Assembly: GCF_014201505.1 (NCBI RefSeq)
Contig: NZ_JACHEO010000004.1
Span: forward strand, 1 to 64,000
Direction of reading: 5' to 3'
DNA from: Desulfoprunum benzoelyticum
GTDB lineage: Bacteria; Desulfobacterota; Desulfobulbia; Desulfobulbales; Desulfocapsaceae
DNA: 64,000 nucleotides
Each line of letters starts with the position of its first letter. Position 1 is the stretch's first letter. The position numbers and the translations under genes were made by a program. Below the pieces are notes generated by a model. It ran no database searches, was not told where the DNA came from, and saw nothing but the letters and a program-made list of their open reading frames with translations. Of this stretch, positions 1-7,992 are shown piece by piece.

Positions 1-89
1 ATACAATGGTTGATCGGTTAACCTATATAGCCTTACAAACTCAGCCGGTCCCGCAGCGCCTGCTCAAGCTGGCTGAAGTTCGATGGTAA

Positions 90-242
90 TCAGAATCTGT
101 TATAACTCTGAGCCTTTACTTCGGGGTTGGATTGTATGATTTCGGAGATGGCCTCGGTGAGTGTCTCACCCCGGGCCACACCACCTGACACAAGCAACAA
201 TCCGACCGCAACAACGACTCCGCCACGCTTCAACCACTTCAT
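90..242 (-). pseudogene. N-terminal remnant of a TolC-family outer-membrane channel protein
   Basis: The reading frame encodes a 50-residue product with a good ribosome site (AGGAGG, 5 nt before the ATG at 242). A signal peptide (KR-rich start, then a hydrophobic run) is followed by the characteristic start of the mature TolC/AgpE family, TLTEAISEIIQSNPEVKAQ. The family is normally about 400-500 residues, so nearly all of the beta-barrel and coiled-coil region is missing. After the TGA at 90-92 the same frame stays open for 18 more codons to a TAA at 33-35, which suggests an internal deletion or in-frame nonsense mutation rather than a natural end. No RND or ABC partner lies beside it in the window. 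I infer a dead remnant of an export operon. Confidence 0.6.
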
Positions 243-580
243 ATCCGCCTCCTCTGCTTTCCCCGCTGTGCGGGATGCGATAAAGTCACTCCATCCAGCT
301 ATCTTGCCGCAGCCGATGAAGGAGTTTACAGACAAAAGTACAGGCACGTCGCCATCATCCATCCGATCTCTGATTACAGCCAACTTTTTAATGATCGTGT
401 TTTTTCCATGGAAAGTCAAGGGGGTCTGACAACTATCGATCAACTGGAGGGCCCAGCCGGATCGATCGGGAGGCGGGCGGCACGGCAAAGGTGCCTTTCG
501 ACGCCCCGCTGGCCGCGAATGTCACGGATTCGGCCCGGATCATGAGGAATCCGTTGCTTTCCTGTTATCGAATTGTTACT

Positions 581-599
581 GTTTCAATATAATTGAAAC
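581..599. promoter_or_regulatory. Perfect 8-bp inverted repeat overlapping a TATAAT box
   Basis: GTTTCAAT and ATTGAAAC flank a 3-nt spacer. The centre contains a consensus -10 hexamer TATAAT at 588-593; the matching -35 region (565-570) is weak. The layout suits a repressor operator over the promoter of the small gene starting at 655. The rest of the 243-654 stretch holds no convincing gene on either strand. No regulator gene is visible nearby, and the site may have belonged to the decayed export locus to the left. Confidence 0.4.
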
Positions 600-654
600 G
601 GTTTATGGTCTTTCGAGAGTTGAAAGCCACACCTCACCACGAAAGGAACCGGTC

Positions 655-801
655 ATGACGCCCAGACAGGCAATCCGGATACTGATGCTCAGCCCGATCT
701 ATTTCCGGCTCGAGCCGGCACAACGCAAACAGTTGATCAAGGAATACTGCGATCTGTTCACTCAGGTTATCGCCGAGAGAGAGACGCAATCCGTGAAGTA
801 A
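655..801 (+). CDS. Conserved-looking small hypothetical protein (48 aa)
   Basis: The ATG is preceded by AAGGAA at good spacing and the frame runs to TAA at 799-801. The product is basic and soluble, starting MTPRQAIRILMLSPIYFRL, with an amphipathic C-terminal half and no signal peptide or metal-binding motif. Short proteins with this kind of start are, from memory, found in Geobacter-type genomes, but I know no function. The palindrome with a TATAAT box 55-75 nt upstream may control it. The downstream neighbour plsY is on the opposite strand. Confidence 0.55.
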   Translation: MTPRQAIRILMLSPIYFRLEPAQRKQLIKEYCDLFTQVIAERETQSVK

Positions 802-845
802 ATCCTCCAGCCGCTTTCTGCCGGCTTTGCTGAATTTTCACACAA

Positions 846-1463
846 TCAACCCTTCTTTTTCCCGGTCTTCCAGCTCTTTTCCTGACCCTGCAGCAGGCGG
901 GCGATATTTTCATGATGCTTGACCCAGATCAGGAGCGCCACGACCGTCGCCGTCAGGATCACCGTCGAGGATTGCCCCAGCAGCCAGAGCCAGAGCGGGA
1001 TCAGTCCGGCGGCCAGCAGTGATCCGACCGAAACGAAGCCGGTCAGCCCGACCGCGGCGATAAAGACAGCCAGACTGATGCCGGTCGCCCCCGGCGACAG
1101 GAAGAGAAAGACGCCGAGGCTCGTCGCCACCCCCTTCCCTCCTTTGAAGCCAAGATAGATCGAGAACATGTGGCCGATAACGGCCAGGGCGCCGCAGAGG
1201 CAGACCACGATCTCCTTCTGTTCCGACGCCGGCAGCAGGCGGGCGGCCGCCAGCATCGGCAGGAATCCTTTCAATCCGTCACAGAGAAGGGTCAGGGCCC
1301 CCAGTTTTTTACCGACAACCCGCCCGACATTGGTCGCGCCGATATTGCGGCTTCCCTCCAGGCGGACATCAACGCCTGCCATCCTGCTGATGATCAGCCC
1401 GAACGGCACTGCTCCGAGCAGATAACTGCCACCGAATAAAAGTACACTCTGAAGTTCGATCAT
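846..1463 (-). CDS. plsY: Acyl-phosphate:glycerol-3-phosphate acyltransferase PlsY
   Basis: This 205-residue integral membrane enzyme transfers an acyl group from acyl-phosphate to glycerol-3-phosphate, the first committed step of phospholipid synthesis in the PlsX/PlsY route. Family motifs are clear: the SRNIGATNVGR loop near residue 38 and the GGKGVATSLG loop near residue 105, with multiple hydrophobic helices between. I use the ATG at 1463 (MIELQS), because the frame extends upstream without conserved sequence; no strong Shine-Dalgarno site is visible at either start. The Lys-rich C-terminus (GKKKG) is typical of a cytoplasmic tail. It stands alone, converging with the 48-aa gene. Confidence 0.93.
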   Translation of the reverse strand: MIELQSVLLFGGSYLLGAVPFGLIISRMAGVDVRLEGSRNIGATNVGRVVGKKLGALTLLCDGLKGFLPMLAAARLLPASEQKEIVVCLCGALAVIGHMFSIYLGFKGGKGVATSLGVFLFLSPGATGISLAVFIAAVGLTGFVSVGSLLAAGLIPLWLWLLGQSSTVILTATVVALLIWVKHHENIARLLQGQEKSWKTGKKKG

Positions 1464-1753
1464 ACGGGCACGAAACGAAGATGGTTGTCCACACCGGCCT
1501 TGTCCTCCGGTCAATTGTCCGCCGCAGCCTACCGTACTTTCTCCGGAAAGACAACCTTCGCGCCCTCTCTTCAGCCCGCCGTATGCGGCTCGCCGTCGCT
1601 CCACCGTGCCCGGCAGGAACCGCCCGGATCAGCGCCGGTTATTCCAATGAGAAAGATTCCATTTATCAAATAATCCTTTGACAGAGCATTAAAGCATTAT
1701 ATATTATTCTACAATTAGAGCAGTTACCAACTTTCACCCAAGAGGAGGAGACC

Positions 1754-3106
1754 ATGTACAGACCAGCTTCATTACGAAAACTGGCCTTTGTTCTGTTACT
1801 GCTGTCATTCGTGATGGCAGGTTGCGCCGAACAGAAGCCCACCGGTACGGCGGCATCGCCTGCCGTCTCGGCTGCATCCGTCAAGGAAGCAGCCATTGCC
1901 GCCAAAGAGGTCAAAAATTACAAGGGCATCATCGGTGACGTCTCGAACAAGGCCAAGACCATTTCCATCGCCGTCGGCCCCGAAGGTAAGGCCGAAACGA
2001 TGATGGTCCTGTTCGACGGCAAGACCAAGGGCACCGAATACGCCAAGAAGGGCGACTCGGTCACCATCACCTACGAGATGCGCGACGGTCAGGCGTTCGC
2101 GGTTTCGATCAAGCCCAACCTGGCCAAGCTGCCCGAGGGCGTCACCGAGATCAAGACCGCCGAGCTGCGGGGACTGGTGGAGAAGAATGCCGACATCGCA
2201 TTGTACGACGCCCGCCCGGAAGCCCGCTATGCCCAGTCGCACCTGCCCGGGGCGATCTCGCTCTCCGTCGACAGGATGGCCAAGGACATGGCCGCCGGCC
2301 TGCCCAAGGAGAAGGACAAGCTGCTGGTCTTCTACTGCGGAGGCCCCACGTGAGGCATGTCGACCAAAAACGCCGGTCTGGCGAAAAAACTCGGCTACAC
2401 CAACATCCGTGTCTACCTCGACGGCGAGCCGGCCTGGGCCAAATCGGGCCTGCCGACATTTGCAACCTATGACTTCGTCACCAACGGCAACGTCGTCCTC
2501 ATCGATATCCGCTCCCGGGACAAGGTTGTCGCCGGCCGGATCCCGCGGGCCGTCTCCATCCCTTATTTCAAACTCGAGGACAGGCTTGACGATATCCCCC
2601 GCAACGCCCCGGTCATACTCTACAGCGACGACCTGGAGGAAGTGACGACGGCCATCAACGAAATGCGCGACGACGGCTTCAATTTCGTGGCGGCGGTGAG
2701 AGGCAATTTCCAGGGCTGGGTCGAAAACGGCGGCAAGCTTGTCAAGGGCCCGATCCTCTCCACCGAGATCAACTGGCAGCGCAAACTCGGCAAGGGTGAG
2801 GTATCGGTCGCCGACTTCAAGAAGGCCACCGAAGGCCAGATCCCCAATACCGTCGTCGTCGATGCCCGCACCAAGGAGGAAGTCGCCGAGCTCGGGCTCT
2901 TCAAGAACACCATCAACATCCCGCTCGACGAACTCACCAAACGGATGAACGAACTGCCGAAGGACAAGCAGATCTTCATCCACTGCAGCACCGGCGCCCG
3001 GGCCGACATGGCCTACCAGCAGCTGATCAAGAACGGCTACAACGTCAAGTTCCTGCTGCTCAATATCGAAGACGCCGAGTGCGACTGCGAGATCATCAGG
3101 CCGTAA
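1754..3106 (+). CDS. Selenocysteine-containing triple-rhodanese lipoprotein (UGA at 2351 read as Sec)
   Basis: Read through the in-frame TGA at 2351-2353, the product is 450 residues. A lipoprotein signal peptide ends in FVMAGC (Cys24). Residues ~35-125 form a small non-rhodanese region. Three rhodanese-like domains follow: ~131-235 with active loop YCGGPTU (Cys195 and Sec200), ~245-340 with no active Cys, and ~350-450 with HCSTGARA (Cys411). In related periplasmic rhodaneses the residue after CGGPT is Cys, so UGA sits exactly at a redox residue, and similarity continues unbroken after it (GMSTKNAGLAKKLGY). A GGUCU-loop hairpin lies 3' of the UGA. AGGAGG precedes the ATG, and a strong terminator follows the stop. 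The role is probably envelope sulfur transfer or thiol redox. selA/B/C are not in this window. Confidence 0.88.
2371..2383 (+). promoter_or_regulatory. Bacterial SECIS-like hairpin
   Basis: CGCC (2371-2374) pairs with GGCG (2380-2383) around the 5-nt loop GGUCU, starting 21 nt after the UGA at 2351-2353. The loop matches the GGUCU of the Escherichia coli fdhF SECIS loop that SelB recognises, and the distance falls in the range known for bacterial SECIS elements. The stem is short (4 bp) and flanked by A-runs, so folding should be checked computationally. Confidence 0.7.
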
Positions 3107-3125
3107 CAGGCAGTACTCCTCTCAC

Positions 3126-3164
3126 CACCATACCGGCGAGAACACCCGCCGGTATGGTGTTTTT
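3126..3164 (+). terminator. Rho-independent terminator after the rhodanese selenoprotein
   Basis: A perfect 13-bp stem (CACCATACCGGCG with CGCCGGTATGGTG) closes an 8-nt loop and runs into TTTTT at 3160-3164. It lies 20 nt after the stop of the selenoprotein gene, which argues that 3106, not 2353, is the real gene end. The remaining 284 nt up to the next gene hold no recognisable feature. Confidence 0.9.
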
Positions 3165-3448
3165 CATTCCACTCCCATGGTTCATTGAATCCAGCCCGCA
3201 CCCCTTCTGCCTCGTTCCCCACTTCCTGCCGAGACAGCGTCGGGAAAAGGCAACTGTTCCTCTACCGAAAACAGCCATATCCCGCCGCGATCGCCGCCAC
3301 CCCGACATGCCCCTGGTATCGTGATGTTCCCCTGACATCCGGATGTGACTCGACGCGGTATTCTTCTTCCGGCAGTGGTATCGCCCACACTTTTGCACTA
3401 TATTGAGCCGAGACGGAAACGACCTATCCCACCGACAAGGAAAAAGAC

Positions 3449-4492
3449 ATGCCAAGGCTGCACAGATGTACCCTGGACTGGACCACCCTTCTGCGGCGAA
3501 TTTCACCGAAACCGCCGGCGCTCTCCCTCCTGATACTCTGTGGCCTGATTCCGTTCATTACCGAACCCGCAACGGCCCAGACCACCGACCCGACGGCGGG
3601 ACAGGAACCGACACTGTTCGATAGCGCCCAACAGCGCACCTCGGTGGCGGTCGTTGACGCCGCCCAATGGCTCGACCAGTTTTTTTACGATGAAGCCATC
3701 AGTCAAGAAGAGAACCGGACCCGGATCCGCTTCGAACTGAGCAGCGGCTACACGAGATTCGAGGAGTTCGAAATCAAGCCGAAGATCAGCGGCAGGATCC
3801 ATCTGCCCAATCTCAACAAAAAACTCAATATCCTCATCACCGCCGCCGACGACGAGGAGTTCAGCGCCGACGACAACCCCATCTCGGCCCTTCCCCGTCA
3901 TCAGGGGGCGGAAAATCGTGAGATCAGTGCGGCGCTCCAGTATTTTCTCCGCGAGAGCCCATTGGAAAACATATCGGCAACCCTCGGCGCCTCTTTCGAC
4001 TATCTGTACGCCGGCATCCGCTATCGCCGTTCCCACGACCTCGACTCGTGGCAAGGGCGCCTGGTCAATCGCCTGAATTACTACACCGACGATGAGTGGG
4101 AAGACAAAATCTCCTACGAAATCTGGCGCCCGCTGGGCGAGAAGTGGATCTTCAGGACCAAGGCCACCGTCACCTGGCATGTCGAAGAGGACGGTCTGCC
4201 CCATTCCCTGGTCTTCGCCATGTTCCAGAAAATCAACGATGAAAAGGCCCTGCGCTATGAGATCGGCAACTATTTCGACACCGAAGATTCCTACGAGATG
4301 ACCGACCTGCAGTTCCGGGTGCGCTACCGTCAGCGTTTCCTGCGGGACTGGCTGGTACTGGAAATCGCTCCTCAGGTTGGGTTTCCGGAGGATCATGATC
4401 GCGAGGTCAACCCCGGAATCATCGTCTCCCTCGAGGCCGACACCGGCAACCTGGCGGGAACGAAGGTATTTCCACGGATCTTCAATTTCTGA
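3449..4492 (+). CDS. Putative exported beta-barrel protein of unknown function
   Basis: The product is 347 residues. A basic N-terminus and a hydrophobic segment ending near PATAQT (residues ~25-44) look like a signal peptide. The mature part is rich in alternating polar/hydrophobic stretches with aromatic residues, for example RFELSSGYTRF, YLYAGIRYRR and LQFRVRYRQRF. It ends in IFNF; a terminal Phe is typical of outer-membrane barrels. I do not recognise a named family. An AAGGAA site precedes the ATG. It stands between a terminator and the FKBP/methyltransferase gene 96 nt downstream, which may or may not be co-transcribed. Confidence 0.7.
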   Translation: MPRLHRCTLDWTTLLRRISPKPPALSLLILCGLIPFITEPATAQTTDPTAGQEPTLFDSAQQRTSVAVVDAAQWLDQFFYDEAISQEENRTRIRFELSSGYTRFEEFEIKPKISGRIHLPNLNKKLNILITAADDEEFSADDNPISALPRHQGAENREISAALQYFLRESPLENISATLGASFDYLYAGIRYRRSHDLDSWQGRLVNRLNYYTDDEWEDKISYEIWRPLGEKWIFRTKATVTWHVEEDGLPHSLVFAMFQKINDEKALRYEIGNYFDTEDSYEMTDLQFRVRYRQRFLRDWLVLEIAPQVGFPEDHDREVNPGIIVSLEADTGNLAGTKVFPRIFNF

Positions 4493-4588
4493 CGGGCGAA
4501 GGCGACCGGCGCCGGCACCCGCATCATCCTCCGGCGCCGGAGCACACCAATTCAAATACCTCAACACCCTTTCCCATCGAGGTCAACC

Positions 4589-5797
4589 ATGCAGCGTATC
4601 GACCGGAACAGCAGGGCGGTCATCGAGTTCACCATCACCTGGCACGACCAGGGCATAGATCACCAGGACCGCACCTGGGCCGACCCGGTCAGTTTCTGGC
4701 GGGACGTCATCGACCCGAGGCTGGTCCAGAATCTGTATGGCCAGGGCGTGGGCGGACAGGCCATCGTCGATATTCCCGCCAACCGCTTCTCCCAGCCCTA
4801 TAACCGGAAAAACCTGATCTCCATCCGACCGAAGCAGTTCCGCAGCCACGATCGCTTCGGCAACGACGTCGTTCTCCGCCGGGGCAGGTTTTACCCGCAG
4901 GGCATGCTGGAGGGTGTCGACGGCGTCTTCCGGGTCTCGACCGCCCCCTGCCGTTATCTCGGCACCGAGGGCGACCGCCTGCTGTTCGACCTCAACCATC
5001 CCCTGGCCGGACGTGATCTGCGACTGCAGGCTACCGTCCGGGCCATCCACGCCGTCGGCAAAGAACGGGGCGGCCGCTGTGAGGACTGGCTCGAACGGGC
5101 CAGTGCCGGCGGCCCGGGGATGCAGGCGCCGATCGGTACCGGGGTGGTCGCCGACCTCACCCTCGAAGATCTGCAGCGCATCGATGAACGGCCGGACGAT
5201 ACCTTCTATCGCCAGCCACGGCTGGTGCAGCATCTCGACTCCAGCGCCCGCCGGGAGATCACCGGCAACTACGGCCGGCTGATCCCCGCCGGGGCCAGGG
5301 TACTCGACCTGATGGGCAGTTGGGATTCGCACCTGCCCGACGACCTGGCGCTGGGCGGCCTGACGGTGCTGGGGCTGAATGACGAGGAACTGCGGCGCAA
5401 CCGCCGGGCCGGCGAAACACTGGCCCATGACCTCAACGCCACCCCGCGGCTGCCCTTCGCCGACGCCGCTTTCGACGCGGTGATCTGCACCGCGTCGATC
5501 GAGTACCTGACCGCACCGCACGCCGTCGTGGCCGAGATCCGCCGGGTGCTGCGCCCCGGCGGCCTGGTGGCGATCGCCTTTTCCAACCGCTGGTTCCCGC
5601 CCAAGGCCATCCGGATCTGGACCGAGCTGCACGAATTCGAGCGGCTTGGCCTGGTCACCGACCTGCTGGCGGCGAATGGCGGTTTTTCCGGCCTCTCGAC
5701 CCTGAGCCGCCGAGGACTGCCGCGGCCGGATGACGACCCCCATCAGGAGTTGATGTACAGCGATCCGGTCTTCATGGTCTGGGGCCAGGCCTGCTGA
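4589..5797 (+). CDS. FKBP/SlyD-like domain fused to a SAM-dependent methyltransferase
   Basis: Residues ~10-155 look like a SlyD-type FKBP module: the stretch FDLNHPLAGRDLRLQATV near its end matches the diagnostic SlyD strand, preceded by a flap-like region with a GMLEGVDGVFRV segment. Residues ~225-400 form a class I methyltransferase of the Methyltransf_11 type, with motif I degenerate (VLDLMGSWDSHLP), PRLPFADAAFDAVIC, and LRPGGLVAIAFSNR. I infer a cytoplasmic enzyme in which the FKBP part recognises or folds the protein to be methylated; the substrate is unknown. A SRPBCC protein follows 43 nt downstream and is probably in the same operon. The family-typical GxGxG SAM loop is replaced by MGSW. 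Confidence 0.75.
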   Translation: MQRIDRNSRAVIEFTITWHDQGIDHQDRTWADPVSFWRDVIDPRLVQNLYGQGVGGQAIVDIPANRFSQPYNRKNLISIRPKQFRSHDRFGNDVVLRRGRFYPQGMLEGVDGVFRVSTAPCRYLGTEGDRLLFDLNHPLAGRDLRLQATVRAIHAVGKERGGRCEDWLERASAGGPGMQAPIGTGVVADLTLEDLQRIDERPDDTFYRQPRLVQHLDSSARREITGNYGRLIPAGARVLDLMGSWDSHLPDDLALGGLTVLGLNDEELRRNRRAGETLAHDLNATPRLPFADAAFDAVICTASIEYLTAPHAVVAEIRRVLRPGGLVAIAFSNRWFPPKAIRIWTELHEFERLGLVTDLLAANGGFSGLSTLSRRGLPRPDDDPHQELMYSDPVFMVWGQAC

Positions 5798-5840
5798 GGC
5801 GAAGCCGCAGAATACTGTCCGATACGCAGGAGCACTGATC

Positions 5841-6308
5841 ATGTACACCCTTGTCCGCCGGCAGCGGCTCGCCGCCCCGACCGCAGAGGTCTGGGCCTTT
5901 CTCCAGAACCCGGCCAATCTCGACCGGATCACCCCGCCCGATCTGCGCTTTCGCATCGTCACCGAGGTGCCGGAGATCATGCATGACGGTCTGATCATAG
6001 AGTATCGCATCGCCATCCCGTTCCTCGGCACCCACGCCTGGATCACCGAAATCAAACATGTCCGCCCCGGCCGCTCCTTCGTCGACGAGCAGCGTCTCGG
6101 TCCCTATCGCTTCTGGCACCATTATCACGAGATCGAACCGGCAGACGGCGGCGTCCGGATGCTCGACCGAATCTGTTACCAGCCGCCTTTCGGACCGCTG
6201 GGCCGCCTGCTCCACCCGCTGTACATCCGCCGGACCCTGGATCGCATCTTCGACTATCGTCACGAGCAGTTGGCCGAGCTCCTGAACGGCCGCAGCACCG
6301 CAGGCTGA
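5841..6308 (+). CDS. SRPBCC-family (START/polyketide-cyclase-like) protein
   Basis: This 155-residue protein has the SRPBCC layout: an initial strand (YTLVRRQRLAAPTAEVWAF), the helix FLQNPANLDRITPPDLRF, central strands with GRSFVDEQRLGPYRFWHH, and a long C-terminal helix (RRTLDRIFDYRHEQLAELL). Close relatives are often annotated as cell-division-inhibitor-like or ligand-binding cyclase proteins. They bind hydrophobic ligands in a deep cavity, usually without a conserved catalytic residue. It follows the FKBP/methyltransferase gene by 43 nt, with GCAGGAG before the ATG, so the two probably work together. The ligand is unknown. Confidence 0.85.
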   Translation: MYTLVRRQRLAAPTAEVWAFLQNPANLDRITPPDLRFRIVTEVPEIMHDGLIIEYRIAIPFLGTHAWITEIKHVRPGRSFVDEQRLGPYRFWHHYHEIEPADGGVRMLDRICYQPPFGPLGRLLHPLYIRRTLDRIFDYRHEQLAELLNGRSTAG

Positions 6309-6511
6309 GGAACCTGCACTGCCGCTATCCCAGGAGCTGTACTTTCCCGCCGTTGTGCTTAACGTATAGGCCGTGGCGGAAAACATCCTCCTGTGGTACA
6401 TTAGCGGGGGATTGACCTCACCCCGACCCGACATGCCCGTTAATTTCCCGGCCCGACATTGCCGTCACCGGCCGGGTGAACCAACCCGTTCTATCCGTCA
6501 GGACCCGTACC

Positions 6512-7027
6512 ATGAGTATCCGCAAAATTTTTGAATATCCGGCCCCGGTCCTCCGCCAGGAGACCAGGGCGGTGACGATTTTCGATGACAACCTGCAGCG
6601 ACTGGTCGAAGACATGGCCGAAACGATGTACGATGCGCCGGGCATAGGTCTGGCCGCACCGCAGATCGGCGAGCCGCTGAAGCTGATCGTGGTCGACATG
6701 ACCAAAGAGAAAGGGGGCGTGCGCGACTATATGGCCATGGTCAACCCCGAGATCACCGTCAAGGAAGGCCACCAGCTCGACGAGGAAGGCTGCCTCAGCG
6801 TTCCCGGCCTGACCTCGAAGGTCAAGCGCTCCAGAAAGATCGCCGTCAGCTACCAGGACCTCGCCGGCAACCGCCACGAACTGGAGACCGATAACCGTTT
6901 CGCCGTCGTCCTCCAGCACGAGATCGACCACATCAACGGCATCCTCTTTCTCGATCACCTCAGTCCGCTGAAACGGGCCCTGTACAAGAAGAAGGTAAAA
7001 AAATGGCATGCCGAGGAACAGACCTGA
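6512..7027 (+). CDS. def: Peptide deformylase
   Basis: This 171-residue metalloenzyme removes the formyl group from N-terminal methionine of nascent proteins. All three signature motifs are present: GIGLAAPQIG (~44-53), EGCLSVPG (~91-98, with the metal-binding Cys) and QHEIDHINGILF (~134-145, with two metal His and the catalytic Glu). The start at 6512 (MSIRKIFEYP) is chosen because deformylases begin a few residues before this segment; the frame is open 12 codons further upstream. It is immediately followed by fmt, the enzyme that adds the formyl group to initiator tRNA. Confidence 0.96.
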   Translation: MSIRKIFEYPAPVLRQETRAVTIFDDNLQRLVEDMAETMYDAPGIGLAAPQIGEPLKLIVVDMTKEKGGVRDYMAMVNPEITVKEGHQLDEEGCLSVPGLTSKVKRSRKIAVSYQDLAGNRHELETDNRFAVVLQHEIDHINGILFLDHLSPLKRALYKKKVKKWHAEEQT

Positions 7028-7028
7028 A

Positions 7029-7979
7029 ATGACCACGACGCCGCCGCTCCGGGTGGTCTTCATGGGCACGCCCGATTTCGCCGTCGCCAGCCTGCAGGCG
7101 CTGCTGGACGGCCCCGATGAGGTCGTCGCCGTCATCAGCCAACCGGACCGGCCGAAAGGCCGGGGCAAGAAACTCAGCCCGCCGCCGGTCAAGACCCTCG
7201 CCGCGGCGCACGGCATCCCGGTGCTGCAGCCGTTGAAGATCCGCACCGAGGCCTTCCGCGACGAGCTCCTGGCCTTCAACCCCGATCTGGTCGTCGTCGC
7301 CGCCTACGGCCGCATCCTGCCGCCTTCCCTGCTCCACCTCGCTCCCTTCGGGGCGATCAACGTCCATGGCTCGCTGCTGCCCCGCCACCGGGGCGCCGCG
7401 CCGGTCCAGTGGGCGATCATCAACGGCGACCGGGAGGTCGGGGTGACGATCATCCAGATGGACGAGGGGATGGACACCGGCGACATCCTGCTGGCCGAAG
7501 CCATGACCGCCGATCCGGACGAGACCGCCGGCAGCCTGTTCGTCAAGCTGGCCGAGCTCGGCGGCCGCACCCTGCGACGGGCGATCGACCGGCTCAAGGC
7601 CGGGAACCTGCCGCCGACCCCCCAGGACCACAGCCGCGCCACTGCCGCGCCGATGCTGAAGAAAGAAGACGGCATCATCGACTGGAGCCTGCCCGCCGAG
7701 CGGCTGCACTGCCTGATCCGCGGTCTCGACCCCTGGCCCGCCGCCTCCTGCCGGATCGGCGACCAGCGTTGCAATCTGTTCTCGCCCGAGGTCATCCACA
7801 AGGACAGCGAGGCGGCCCCGGGCACCGTCGTCGCCGCCACCAAAGAGGGGCTGCTGATCGCCACCGGCTACAACCTGCTGCTGATCCGGGAGATCCAGCC
7901 GGAAGGGCGCAAACGGATGGCCGTCTCGGCCTTTCTCTGCGGCCATCCGCTCACCCCCGGCACGCTCCTTGCGCCCTGA
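7029..7979 (+). CDS. fmt: Methionyl-tRNA formyltransferase
   Basis: This 316-residue enzyme transfers a formyl group from 10-formyl-tetrahydrofolate to Met-tRNA(fMet). The N-terminal formyltransferase fold shows VVFMGTPDFAV and the catalytic INVHGSLLPRHRGAAPVQWA region (~Asn106/His108), followed by the linker and the C-terminal OB-fold tRNA-binding domain (WPAASCRIGDQRCNLFSPEV onwards). The ATG at 7029 lies 1 nt after the def stop, so the two are translationally coupled. An in-frame ATG seven codons upstream would overlap def and adds nothing conserved. Normal length. Confidence 0.96.
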   Translation: MTTTPPLRVVFMGTPDFAVASLQALLDGPDEVVAVISQPDRPKGRGKKLSPPPVKTLAAAHGIPVLQPLKIRTEAFRDELLAFNPDLVVVAAYGRILPPSLLHLAPFGAINVHGSLLPRHRGAAPVQWAIINGDREVGVTIIQMDEGMDTGDILLAEAMTADPDETAGSLFVKLAELGGRTLRRAIDRLKAGNLPPTPQDHSRATAAPMLKKEDGIIDWSLPAERLHCLIRGLDPWPAASCRIGDQRCNLFSPEVIHKDSEAAPGTVVAATKEGLLIATGYNLLLIREIQPEGRKRMAVSAFLCGHPLTPGTLLAP

Positions 7980-7992
7980 GCAGCGGTCGACC

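Noticed and set aside
90-92. TGA in the tolC remnant as another selenocysteine codon
   Set aside because: No conserved redox residue is expected at this position of TolC proteins, and the protein is truncated, so decay is the simpler reading.
1805-2983. A 392-codon open frame on the minus strand opposite the rhodanese gene
   Set aside because: It mirrors the rhodanese codons on the opposite strand, has no recognisable protein and the sense gene is certain.
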